From: an uncultured Planctomycetales bacterium
GTDB lineage: Bacteria; Planctomycetota; Planctomycetia; Isosphaerales; Isosphaeraceae
Direction: 5' to 3'
Length of the DNA: 11,196 nucleotides
Assembly: GCA_937997355.1 (NCBI GenBank)
Contig: CALKTZ010000939.1
Coordinates: 1 to 11,196 of the forward strand
Part shown: positions 1-6,456 of the stretch, in pieces
Layout: the number at the start of each line of letters is the position of its first letter
Numbering within the stretch: the stretch's first letter is position 1
Notes under the pieces: model-generated
The model's database searches: none
Told to the model about the DNA's origin: nothing
What the model saw: the letters and a program-made list of their open reading frames with translations, nothing else
Position numbers and translations under genes: made by a program

Positions 1-1
1 C

Positions 2-703
2 CAGGTCACCGGCGTCCCCATCAAGTTCGTGGGCATCGGCGAAAAGCTCGATAAGCTCACCCCCTTCGACCCGCAGCGGCTCGTCGGCCAGATGCTCGGC
101 ATGGGGGATATCGTCGGCCTGGTCGAGGCGGCGCAGGCGTCGGTCGACGCCGAGGAAGCCCAGCGGCAGCAGGAGCGGCTGGCCAAGGGGAAATTCGACC
201 TCAACGATTTCCGCCAGCAACTCGGCCAGATGAAGAAGATGGGCTCGGTCCGAGATCTGATGAGCAAGATCCCGGGGCTGAATCAGATGTCGCTCGACTC
301 GCAAGGGGTCGACCCCGACCACCAAATGAAGCAGATCCAGGGGATCATCGACAGCATGACCCCCACCGAACGGAAGAATCCCGACCTCATCGACATCCCA
401 AGGCGAAGGAGGATCGCGGCCGGCAGCGGCGTCGACCCCTCGGATGTCTCCAGCCTGGTCAAGATGTTCGACACGATGGCCGGCTTCGTCAAGCAGATGT
501 CGCAGATGAGCATGCTCGACAAGTTCCGCGCCTTCACGGGCCTGGGGCACGCCGTCGCGAAGAATCCTTCGGCGTCCTTCATGACGCCCAAGGCGGGGAC
601 CGGCAAACGGCTCACCCCGAAAGAACGAGAGAAACTCAAGAAGCAACGCGAGAAGGAAGAGCGCAAACGTCGCAGAGAGATGCGCAATCAGCAGGGAGAT
701 TAA
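2..703 (+). CDS. ffh: Signal recognition particle protein Ffh, C-terminal part (M domain)
   Basis: This is the 3' end of ffh; the N and G (GTPase) domains lie before the window, and the reading frame is open from base 2. Ffh is the GTPase protein of the signal recognition particle: its M domain binds SRP RNA and the hydrophobic signal sequences of nascent chains. The visible part begins at the end of the G domain (IKFVGIGEKLDKL, then FDPQRLVGQMLGMGD) and runs through a methionine-rich M domain. The SRP-RNA-binding helix-turn-helix signature RRRRIAAGSG is present, coded at about 400-430; a proline stands just before it where E. coli has serine. After the M domain comes an Arg/Lys/Glu-rich tail of about 30 residues. 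The stop is TAA. It is followed by rpsP, as in the common translation cluster. The identity is secure; only the missing N-terminus limits the entry. Confidence 0.97.
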   Translation, partial: QVTGVPIKFVGIGEKLDKLTPFDPQRLVGQMLGMGDIVGLVEAAQASVDAEEAQRQQERLAKGKFDLNDFRQQLGQMKKMGSVRDLMSKIPGLNQMSLDSQGVDPDHQMKQIQGIIDSMTPTERKNPDLIDIPRRRRIAAGSGVDPSDVSSLVKMFDTMAGFVKQMSQMSMLDKFRAFTGLGHAVAKNPSASFMTPKAGTGKRLTPKEREKLKKQREKEERKRRREMRNQQGD

Positions 704-809
704 TCGAGTGCGACGGCCCCGGCCGGCGCCCTTTTCGATCAGTCCTCCCGAAAGTCGCTGTTTGATTGAGAGGGACGATCCGAGATCGCTCCTCTGAATG
801 TTGTTCGTG

Positions 810-821
810 CCTATCGATAGG
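810..821. repeat. 12-base perfect palindrome in the ffh-rpsP spacer
   Basis: CCTATCGATAGG is a perfect palindrome just upstream of three hairpins in the spacer. It could be a protein-binding site or the first stem of the rpsP leader; its role is unknown. Confidence 0.4.
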
Positions 822-825
822 AGAT

Positions 826-897
826 GGAGCAACTTTGACTGCTCCGAGAGGCCGCCGCGGGCTCGGGACCGGCCTCTTTCGACCCTGATCGGGGTCG
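826..897 (+). promoter_or_regulatory. Three tandem stem-loops in the leader of rpsP
   Basis: Three perfect hairpins follow one another. The first is GGAGCA (826-831) with TGCTCC (840-845), loop 8. The second is AGAGGCCG (847-854) with CGGCCTCT (870-877), loop 15, followed by TTTC. The third is CGACCC (880-885) with GGGTCG (892-897), loop 6. They occupy most of the second half of the 254-base gap after ffh and end 47 bases before the rpsP ribosome binding site. The stems are seen directly. A role as an attenuator or ribosomal-protein leader for rpsP-trmD, or as a terminator for ffh (second hairpin), is inferred. No clear promoter was found in 704-825. Confidence 0.45.
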
Positions 898-957
898 TTG
901 TCTCCGCAGCCTTTACCATGCCTCCGAGCCGTTTCCCCTTTTGCAAGGAGTCCGGAA

Positions 958-1287
958 TTGGTCCGCATCCGCATGAAGTCGATGGGCCGTCGCCATCGCC
1001 CCTTTTTCCGAATCTGCATCATGGATTCTCGAACCTCCCGCGATGGGCGGGCGATCGAGGAAGTCGGCTACTACGACCCGATGTCGCGGAATGATGAAAC
1101 CCAGACCGTCCTGAAGGTCAATCGGATTCGCTACTGGCTCTCGGTCGGCGCGCAGCCTTCGGAAAAGGTTGGGGCCATCTTGAGGCGGAAGGGTGTCGTG
1201 AAGCCGGCCCCCGGTGAACCCTGGGAGCTTCCCGAGCCTCCGGCCGCCGCCGCTCCGACACCGCCGCCTGCCACGCCCGCGTCGTGA
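958..1287 (+). CDS. rpsP: 30S ribosomal protein bS16, TTG start
   Basis: bS16 is a small-subunit protein that binds 16S rRNA during early 30S assembly. The 109-residue protein opens with the family pattern: VRIRMKSMGRRHRPFFRI, then DSRTSRDGRAIEEVGYYDP. The start is the TTG at 958, because the family begins at exactly this residue (MVRIR in relatives) and a strong AAGGAG lies at 945-950, 7 bases upstream; the longer open frame from 898 has no such support. The core continues through YWLSVGAQPSEKVGAILRR. About 18 residues rich in Pro and Ala follow at the C-terminus, making the protein longer than the usual 80-90 residues. The next gene, trmD, starts 16 bases after the stop, with no rimM between them. 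Regulation may act through the hairpins upstream. Confidence 0.96.
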   Translation: MVRIRMKSMGRRHRPFFRICIMDSRTSRDGRAIEEVGYYDPMSRNDETQTVLKVNRIRYWLSVGAQPSEKVGAILRRKGVVKPAPGEPWELPEPPAAAAPTPPPATPAS

Positions 1288-1303
1288 CGAGGTCTCGCAG
1301 CCG

Positions 1304-1963
1304 ATGTCCGAATCGCCCTGCCGGATCGATGTCCTGACCCTCTTCCCCGCGATGTTCGAGGGGTTCCTGAGTCAGAGCATCCCCAAGCGGGCGATCGCCA
1401 AAGGGCTCGTCGAGGTCAAGGTCTGGAACCTTCGCGATTGGGGCGAGGGGCGGCACAAGCAGGTTGACGACCGTCCCTTCGGCGGCGGTCCCGGCATGGT
1501 CTTGATGGCACCCCCGGTGGTCTCCGCCGTGGAGGCCGTTCAAGCCTCGGCCGAACCCGCCGGATTCTTGATCGCGCTGAGCCCGCAAGGGCGTCGGCTC
1601 GATCAGGGCTGGGTGGGCCAACTGGCGAAGCTGCCTCGCCTGATCCTGGTTTGCGGGCGTTACGAAGGCTTCGACGAGAGGATCATCGAAATCCTCCGGC
1701 CGGAACTCCTGTCGGTCGGGGACTACGTCCTCTCGGGGGGAGAAGTGGCCGCGATGGTGGTGATCGACGCCCTGGTACGCCTCATCCCCGGCGTCCTGGG
1801 AGACGACCAGAGCGCCATCGATGAATCCTTCGGCCCCGACGGCGGCCTGGAGTATCCGCACTACACCCGCCCCCGCGAATACCGCGGGCGAGCGATTCCC
1901 GACGTCCTCCTCGGCGGCGACCATGCCGCCATCGCCCGCTGGAGACTCGAACACCGGCGTTGA
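1304..1963 (+). CDS. trmD: tRNA (guanine37-N1)-methyltransferase TrmD, short at the C-terminus
   Basis: TrmD methylates N1 of G37 next to the anticodon, using SAM, and so prevents +1 frameshifting. It is a SPOUT-family trefoil-knot enzyme working as a dimer in the cytoplasm. The 219-residue protein shows IDVLTLFPAMF (8-18), GGGPGM (60-65), CGRYEGFDERI (117-127) and the knot loop GDYVLSGGE (139-147). It also has R159 in LVRLIPGVLG, matching the catalytic Arg of characterised enzymes, and YPHYTRP (184-190). The segment aligned with the catalytic-Asp region reads DESF (173-176), so the acidic residue could be D173 or E174. The ATG at 1304 is chosen because homology starts right after it; a modest GAGG lies at 1289-1292. 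The protein stops at HAAIARWRLEHRR, whereas E. coli and Bacillus TrmD continue into a further helix with an RRPDLL-like motif. Confidence 0.96.
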   Translation: MSESPCRIDVLTLFPAMFEGFLSQSIPKRAIAKGLVEVKVWNLRDWGEGRHKQVDDRPFGGGPGMVLMAPPVVSAVEAVQASAEPAGFLIALSPQGRRLDQGWVGQLAKLPRLILVCGRYEGFDERIIEILRPELLSVGDYVLSGGEVAAMVVIDALVRLIPGVLGDDQSAIDESFGPDGGLEYPHYTRPREYRGRAIPDVLLGGDHAAIARWRLEHRR

Positions 1964-2065
1964 AGTTGAAGTGGTCGGTCGGGCTCGCGAGATCCCCTTG
2001 AAGACATTTTTCCGCGATCACGCAATTGAAATCCATAGAAGCAGTTTCGTAGGGAAGGATTGAAC

Positions 2066-2524
2066 ATGCAGAATCGATTTATCGAGGCGGTCGAGCAGAC
2101 CTGCCTCAAAGAGTCTTTCACCAAGTTCGAGATCGGCGATAAAGTCGACGTCCACGTCCGAATCCTCGAAGGCGACAAGGAACGGATCCAGATTTACAAC
2201 GGCGTCGTGATCGCCCGATCGGGACGCGGCATCCGCGAGATGTTCGTCGTCCGTCGGATCGTCCAGGGAGAAGGGGTCGAGCGGAAATTCCCGGTCCACT
2301 CCCCGCGAATCGCCGACGTTACCGTCAAGCGATCCGGCAAAGTCCGTCGCGCCAAGCTCTACTTCCTCCGCGAGCGATCCGGCAAGGCCGTCCGCCTCAA
2401 GGAGCGCTTCGTCGCGCCGACCGCGGCGGAGACCGCCGAAGCCAAGGCAGCCAAGGCCGAGCGAAAAGCCGCCAAGGCCGCGAAGAAGTCGAGCAAGAAG
2501 GCGGCCAAGACGCCGACTTCTTGA
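2066..2524 (+). CDS. rplS: 50S ribosomal protein bL19 with a Lys/Ala-rich tail
   Basis: bL19 sits at the 30S-50S interface of the ribosome. The 152-residue protein contains the family core at 1-115: FEIGDKVDVHVRILEGDKER, then IQIYNGVVIARSGRGI, FPVHSPRI and VRRAKLYFLRERSGKAVR. A tail of about 37 residues follows that is nearly all Ala, Lys and Glu (AKAAKAERKAAKAAKKSSKK); typical bL19 proteins have only 110-130 residues. The ATG at 2066 is preferred to an in-frame TTG at 2060 because AAGGA at 2055-2059 is 6 bases from the ATG and directly abuts the TTG. It lies 102 bases after trmD, a spacer with no clear promoter, and is the last gene of the cluster, followed by a strong hairpin. Confidence 0.97.
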   Translation: MQNRFIEAVEQTCLKESFTKFEIGDKVDVHVRILEGDKERIQIYNGVVIARSGRGIREMFVVRRIVQGEGVERKFPVHSPRIADVTVKRSGKVRRAKLYFLRERSGKAVRLKERFVAPTAAETAEAKAAKAERKAAKAAKKSSKKAAKTPTS

Positions 2525-2541
2525 TGCCTGCAAACGCCCTC

Positions 2542-2568
2542 CGGGGCGGGGAGAACTACCCCGCCCCG
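2542..2568 (+). terminator. Strong GC hairpin after rplS
   Basis: CGGGGCGGGG (2542-2551) pairs perfectly with CCCCGCCCCG (2559-2568) around a 7-base loop, starting 18 bases after the rplS stop. No run of T follows, so it is not a textbook intrinsic terminator. Its position at the end of the translation cluster still favours termination or mRNA 3'-end protection. Confidence 0.6.
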
Positions 2569-2679
2569 CTCTGGGCATTCGCCACGCAACACCCGCCTCG
2601 TCCCTGCCTCCCTCGATTTCACTTCCTTCGACACGCGCGATTCACGGGCGAAACCCCGTCGGCGCACCCTCGTTTGACC

Positions 2680-2708
2680 TTGACGGTTCCGGGGCTCGGC
2701 GCTAACAT
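2680..2708 (+). promoter_or_regulatory. Sigma70-type promoter for the methyltransferase-phosphodiesterase pair
   Basis: TTGACG (2680-2685, 5 of 6 match to the -35 consensus) is followed after exactly 17 bases by TAACAT (2703-2708, 4 of 6 match to -10). It lies in the 301-base gap 2525-2825, after the rplS hairpin and 117 bases before the methyltransferase start. A small ACGGG/CCCGT hairpin (2644-2659) sits just upstream. Nothing else was seen in this gap. Confidence 0.5.
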
Positions 2709-2825
2709 CCGCGCAAACCGCGACGGCAAAACATCGGGTTTCGGATCGGGAAGGCGTCTCGCACCGAGCATGGATACTTCTCAAAGGCCGTCCGGATTCG
2801 CAACGCTCAAGGAGGAGCAGCGGCG

Positions 2826-3536
2826 ATGCGCGACCACAATAAGGCATTCTGCAAGCTGGCGGCCGAGTCATTCGACTGCCCGGGACCGATCGTCGAATTC
2901 GGTTCCTTCCAGGTCGAAGGGCAGGAAGATTACGCCAATCTGCGATCATTCTTCCCCGGCAAGCCCTACCTCGGCTGCGACATGCGGCCCGGCCTCGGGG
3001 TCGACCGGGTCGAGGATGTGACCGACATCAAGATGGAGGACGGCTCGGTCGGGACCGTCCTCTGCATCGAAACCTTCGAGCACGTCTTCCAGGTCTGGCG
3101 CGCCTTCGACGAGGTCTACCGCGTCCTCAAGCCCGGCGGCATCTTCATCATCACATCGCCGCTCAATTTCCGCATTCATGCCTATCCCGATGATTACTGG
3201 CGGATGACCCCGAACTGCCTGCGCCGCATGATGTCCCCCTATGCCGCCAAGGCGACTGGCTATCAAGGGTATGACAAGTTCCCTCACTCCGTGATGGGAC
3301 TCGGCGTCAAGGGTCCCCTGCCCGACCAGGTGAACCGCCGGCTCACGTCCCTCGTGAACGGTTATCACGACTGGCTCCGCGAGACGGAAACCGTCCTGCC
3401 GGTCGGCGAGAAGCTTCGACGAGGGCTGGCCCAAATTTATCGCTCCAAGGGGGAGCGGAATCAGGTCGCCGGCTACTACAACGCCGCGTTCACGATCGAC
3501 GGCCCTGACGTGGTCCCCATGGCCAAGGCGGGCTGA
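2826..3536 (+). CDS. Class I SAM-dependent methyltransferase (Methyltransf_11-like)
   Basis: This is a 236-residue cytoplasmic protein without signal peptide or membrane segments. SAM-binding motif I is IVEFGSF (22-28). The acidic residue after strand 2 is D52 in YLGCDMRPG. The later motifs are VGTVLCIETFEHV (75-87) and RVLKPGGIFIITSP (99-112), the last being the classic post-motif of UbiE/Methyltransf_11 enzymes. A segment DDYWRMTPNCLRRMM follows that is frequent in methyltransferases of sugar or polysaccharide gene neighbourhoods. The acceptor substrate cannot be told from the sequence. The ATG at 2826 follows AAGGAGG (2809-2815) at 10 bases. The phosphodiesterase gene starts 71 bases downstream in the same direction, so the two are probably co-transcribed from the promoter near 2680. 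SAM-dependent methyltransferase is secure; glycan or lipid methylation is only a guess. Confidence 0.88.
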   Translation: MRDHNKAFCKLAAESFDCPGPIVEFGSFQVEGQEDYANLRSFFPGKPYLGCDMRPGLGVDRVEDVTDIKMEDGSVGTVLCIETFEHVFQVWRAFDEVYRVLKPGGIFIITSPLNFRIHAYPDDYWRMTPNCLRRMMSPYAAKATGYQGYDKFPHSVMGLGVKGPLPDQVNRRLTSLVNGYHDWLRETETVLPVGEKLRRGLAQIYRSKGERNQVAGYYNAAFTIDGPDVVPMAKAG

Positions 3537-3607
3537 CAAGGGTTCGCAGTCAGCCGGCCGTACGGGTCGTATCCAGCAGAATTCGCGGCTCCCGGAGATC
3601 CGATCGC

Positions 3608-5275
3608 ATGTCGAAATCCATTGATCGATTGCTCGTCCTCGGACTCGACGGGGCGACATGGACCGTCCTCGATCCGATGCGTCAGCGAGGCTTGATGCCG
3701 AACCTGGATCACCTCCTGACGCGGTCCGCTTCCGGGACCCTCCGCTCGACGATCCCCCCGGTGACCACGGCGGCGTGGACCACCATGATGACCGGCTGCA
3801 ACCCGCCCAGGCACGGGGTCTTCGATCACCGTTATTTCGACGCGAATGCCGGGCGCATGAAGGTGAACCATTCGGGACGCATCCGCGTCCCGAATGTGTG
3901 GAAGCTCCTCTCCGACGCGGGCCGGACCCCGATCTGTCTCAACCTGCCGGGGCTTTTCCCCCCTCCAAAGCTCAAGGGCATCCTGGTCTCGGGGATGGAC
4001 TCGCCCCATCTGGATGCCGCGACCAAGAGCTACCCCGAATTCGCCGAACGCCTCAAGGCCGAGGTCCCGGACTACTCGCTCCGTTACTTCTGGAAGCGGG
4101 CCCCCCAATCGCTCGAAGAACTCCAGGAGAACGCGAGGCTCACGGCCGAAAGCTTCCTCGGCAGGGCCAGGGGGGGCGTGCTCGCCGACCGGATGGAACC
4201 CGACTGGTCGGTCCTGATGGTGCAGTTCCAGAACCTCGACCCGTTCCAGCATCGGGCATGGCCCTACCTCAACGTCGATGAAACGGGCGTCGATCGCCCC
4301 GACTGGAATCAGGCCGCCGGCAAGGTGATTCAAGGTCTCGACGCCGCGATCGGGCTCCTCTGCGAGGTCGCCGAGCGACGGGGCGCGGCCGTGTTGGTCG
4401 TGAGCGACCATGGATTCGGCCCTTGCCTGGGACGAATCCACGTCAACCGGATCCTGGTCGAGGCCGGCGTTGCCCGGCTCCCCGGGGTCTTCGGGCAGGT
4501 CCGTCGACGATCGCAACAGGCCCTCGACCACCTGCGGGTCTGGAACGCCAAGCGCGACGACCCCACCGCCCGATCGGCTTCGTTCGACCAATCGGTCTCG
4601 GCCCAGTTTCCGTTCGACTGGAAGCGAACCCTGGCCTTCGCCCCCCACCAGGACACGGCGGCGATGGTCTACGTCAACTCCCCCTCAAGGTGCGGCTCGA
4701 CACGCCAGACCGCCCCGCTCTACACCCCCCGCCAGATCGACGACGCGCGGAACGCCGCCGCCGCCGCCCTCGCCGAGGCGCGTCATCCGGAAACGAACCG
4801 CCCCCTCTTCCCGACCATCATCCACACGGCGGACGCCTATCACCTCGACCCTGCTCGGGAAGGTTATCCCGACCTCATCGCCCTTCCCGATGATCCCTAT
4901 TGGGTTCGCACCAAGCTGACCCCCGGCCGGGATTGGGTCGAGGCCGACGCCAACCTGCCCGGCACCCATCGACCCGAAGGGATCGTCGCGCTGGCGGGGA
5001 CCGGTCTCGTCCCGGGCCGCCACCTCCAGGCCCAGCTCATGGATGTCACCCCGACGATCCTGGACCTGCTCGGCGTCCCGGTCCCCTCCCACATCGAGGG
5101 GAGCCCGATCCGACCGTCAAACACGCAAGATCCGGCAAATTCCGAATTCAACGCAACTCGCGTCGATCCGGCCGAAACAACCCTCGACGGCCCTCACCAG
5201 CATCAATTCGAGTATACCGCCGAGGAACAGGCGATCATCGAGCAGCGGCTCGCGGACCTCGGCTATCTCGAATGA
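3608..5275 (+). CDS. Alkaline-phosphatase-superfamily phosphodiesterase/nucleotide pyrophosphatase-like protein
   Basis: This 555-residue protein belongs to the type I phosphodiesterase/nucleotide pyrophosphatase branch of the alkaline phosphatase superfamily. The two-metal site can be read in full: D14 (VLGLDGATW), probable nucleophile T53 (PPVTTAAWTTMMTG), D211 and H215 (NLDPFQHRAW), D267 and H268 (VVSDHGFG), and H454 (GTHRPEG). Supporting family segments are PPRHGVFD near 66-73 and DVTPTILDLLGVPVP near the end. No signal peptide or anchor is visible, so it is likely cytoplasmic. The substrate is unknown; a phosphodiester, a nucleotide-sugar or a phosphoglycan are all possible. The ATG at 3608 follows GGAG (3594-3597) at 10 bases, and homology begins within 10 residues. 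The gene lies 71 bases after the methyltransferase. Annotation pipelines would call it 'alkaline phosphatase family protein'. Confidence 0.9.
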   Translation: MSKSIDRLLVLGLDGATWTVLDPMRQRGLMPNLDHLLTRSASGTLRSTIPPVTTAAWTTMMTGCNPPRHGVFDHRYFDANAGRMKVNHSGRIRVPNVWKLLSDAGRTPICLNLPGLFPPPKLKGILVSGMDSPHLDAATKSYPEFAERLKAEVPDYSLRYFWKRAPQSLEELQENARLTAESFLGRARGGVLADRMEPDWSVLMVQFQNLDPFQHRAWPYLNVDETGVDRPDWNQAAGKVIQGLDAAIGLLCEVAERRGAAVLVVSDHGFGPCLGRIHVNRILVEAGVARLPGVFGQVRRRSQQALDHLRVWNAKRDDPTARSASFDQSVSAQFPFDWKRTLAFAPHQDTAAMVYVNSPSRCGSTRQTAPLYTPRQIDDARNAAAAALAEARHPETNRPLFPTIIHTADAYHLDPAREGYPDLIALPDDPYWVRTKLTPGRDWVEADANLPGTHRPEGIVALAGTGLVPGRHLQAQLMDVTPTILDLLGVPVPSHIEGSPIRPSNTQDPANSEFNATRVDPAETTLDGPHQHQFEYTAEEQAIIEQRLADLGYLE

Positions 5276-5338
5276 GACCGGGATCGGAGGACCGCCGGGC
5301 GTCGCCATAACTCCCATAAGACCAAGCATTAAGGAAAT

Positions 5339-5562
5339 AATTGGGTTCGTTTCGTCAAATCGGGTCGGCCGGAAATTGGGTTCGTTCGGTCAATTCGACC
5401 TTGCCGAGTGAAGCCGAAATTGGGTTCGTTCGGTCGAATCGCAATCGCTATTCTCGGAAGGCCGGAGCGGAAATGGGGACTTGCTCGCCAGTACTCCGCG
5501 CGTGCCTATCCCCTTTTCCGCGAGCTGATCATTTTGGCGGAATCGAAATTGGGTTCGTTCGG
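5339..5562. repeat. Cluster of four copies of an 18-base interspersed repeat
   Basis: The unit GAAATTGGGTTCGTTCGG is exact at 5372-5389, 5416-5433 and 5545-5562. A fourth copy at 5339-5354 keeps AATTGGGTTCGTT and then diverges slightly. Similarity reaches 4-8 bases beyond the unit in some copies (GGTCAATTCG, GGTCGAATCG). Distances between copies are uneven (about 35, 44 and 129 bases), which excludes a CRISPR array. Each unit has short inverted ends (CCGAA-N10-TTCGG in the copy near 5414-5433). The cluster fills the convergent gap 5276-5790 between the phosphodiesterase and the PEP-CTERM genes, where no credible gene was found. Repeats of this sort are often dispersed through genomes, but that cannot be seen from one window. 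Confidence 0.8.
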
Positions 5563-5617
5563 CGCATTCTGCTCGGCGTGGGTCTCCCGACCCATACGTG
5601 TTGAGCCGGAGAGAAAG

Positions 5618-5637
5618 CGCCGATCGGGAGATCGGCG
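5618..5637 (-). terminator. Intrinsic-terminator-like hairpin in the convergent gap
   Basis: CGCCGATC (5618-5625) pairs perfectly with GATCGGCG (5630-5637) around a GGGA loop; one wobble and one A-T pair extend it to 5616-5639. Read on the minus strand it is followed by CTTTCTC, a weak U-rich tail, so it best fits termination of the PEP-CTERM transcript. Because it lies between convergent genes it may work in both directions. Confidence 0.55.
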
Positions 5638-5723
5638 TTCCCAGGGAACCTGATCTGTTCGGCACGTGCCACCGGACGACCCCGCCGAAACGCCCGACCG
5701 AAGGTCTCCAATACTCCGAAGCC

Positions 5724-5780
5724 GAAAATGGATCGTTCCGGATTGGAATCGGCTCCGCGCGCAAAACGAACGCCAATCTC
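5724..5780. repeat. Two degenerate copies of the 18-base repeat, one inverted
   Basis: GAAAATGGATCGTTCCGG at 5724-5741 resembles the unit with two substitutions and a shifted base. AACGAACGCCAATCTC at 5765-5780 resembles its reverse complement (AACGAACCCAATTTC) with one inserted and one changed base. If real, they extend the repeat cluster up to the end of the adjacent PEP-CTERM gene. Confidence 0.4.
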
Positions 5781-5790
5781 ATCGAGACCG

Positions 5791-6456
5791 TTACTGAATT
5801 ATACCACACAATTTTGCTTGACTTTTCGGATTCAGCAAACAATTACGCCGAACAAACAGAAAAAGAACGATACAACCAAAAGTCGCGAGCACGCTCGGTT
5901 CAGGAACAGTCTGGGCCACATTCAGCCCCGCTGTGATATCAACCCCAGTCGATTGCACATGATCAAAATCAAGGTAATTGATCAGATTGTCGACCTTGAA
6001 TGGTTCTGCGGCGGCAGGGAATGGATAGCCCTTGTCGATCGGGATCGGCAAAGCATAAAAATAAATAGAAAGATCATCTTGGCTGGATGATGTAACCGTT
6101 CCATTCAGGAGTCCACTGATCACGATTGGAGAGTCGTTAATAAGTGGAACGCTTCCGTTGACTGTCAAGACAGAGAAGGTGACGGTAAACGGAGTATCCG
6201 TGTAGGTCGTACTCGACCCTTCGATCGCCGTGTTCACGACAAATCTGCCGAGATCAAACGGGCTCCCCGTCGTGAGCGTGCCGTCAGTCACCCCCTCGAA
6301 TGAGACGCTCCCCGTGCCATTCACGCCCGAGGTGCCGATCGTGCCCGAGGTGCTGTAGGTCATCCGCGCCTGGATCGGATCGCCATGCACCTGATCCCAA
6401 CCCCCGAATCCGATAACGACCACTGCCAAGGCGCCCACGATGCGGAAGCGATCAAT
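5791..6456 (-). CDS. PEP-CTERM protein, tandem paralogue with ATT in place of the start codon (possible pseudogene)
   Basis: This is the downstream duplicate of the PEP-CTERM gene ending at 6504. Its N-terminal 73 residues match that paralogue at roughly 56 positions, and the DNA around 6283-6370 is nearly identical to 6952-7039. The C-terminus has VPEPS, a hydrophobic helix (VLATFGCIVLFLF) and RR, the signal for exosortase sorting to the cell surface. The duplicated ribosome binding site (AGGAGG, at 6464-6469 on this strand) is intact, but the codon 7 bases after it, where the paralogue has ATG, is ATT (6456-6454). The first in-frame standard start, GTG at 6438, is 25 bases from that site and removes the basic MDRFR part of the signal peptide. 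The protein ends with 16 extra residues after RRN, including two Cys, that the paralogue lacks. The middle part has diverged. The gene is read after its paralogue with a 47-base spacer. It may be weakly translated or decaying. Confidence 0.75.
   Translation of the reverse strand: MDRFRIVGALAVVVIGFGGWDQVHGDPIQARMTYSTSGTIGTSGVNGTGSVSFEGVTDGTLTTGSPFDLGRFVVNTAIEGSSTTYTDTPFTVTFSVLTVNGSVPLINDSPIVISGLLNGTVTSSSQDDLSIYFYALPIPIDKGYPFPAAAEPFKVDNLINYLDFDHVQSTGVDITAGLNVAQTVPEPSVLATFGCIVLFLFVRRNCLLNPKSQAKLCGIIQ

Noticed and set aside
704..957. SRP RNA gene next to ffh
   Set aside because: The conserved SRP RNA domain IV core and GGAA tetraloop context are not present in the spacer.
1118..1954. A 278-codon minus-strand frame over rpsP and trmD
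   Set aside because: It is a shadow of two well-conserved genes.
3476..4648. A 390-codon minus-strand frame inside the phosphodiesterase gene
   Set aside because: The plus strand encodes a protein with all catalytic motifs of its family; the antisense product has no recognisable motif.
5339..5562. CRISPR array
   Set aside because: Repeat spacing is irregular (about 35, 44 and 129 bases), the units are only 18 bases, the outer copies are diverged, and there are no cas genes.
5341..5653. Short plus-strand frames of 81-122 codons over the repeats
   Set aside because: Their products only reflect the repeat unit read in different frames; no ribosome binding site or conserved domain is seen.
5791..5846. 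TTGACT and TATAAT-like hexamers as promoters in the end of the second PEP-CTERM gene
   Set aside because: The hexamers are on different strands and neither has a partner box at the proper distance; the local AT-richness explains them.
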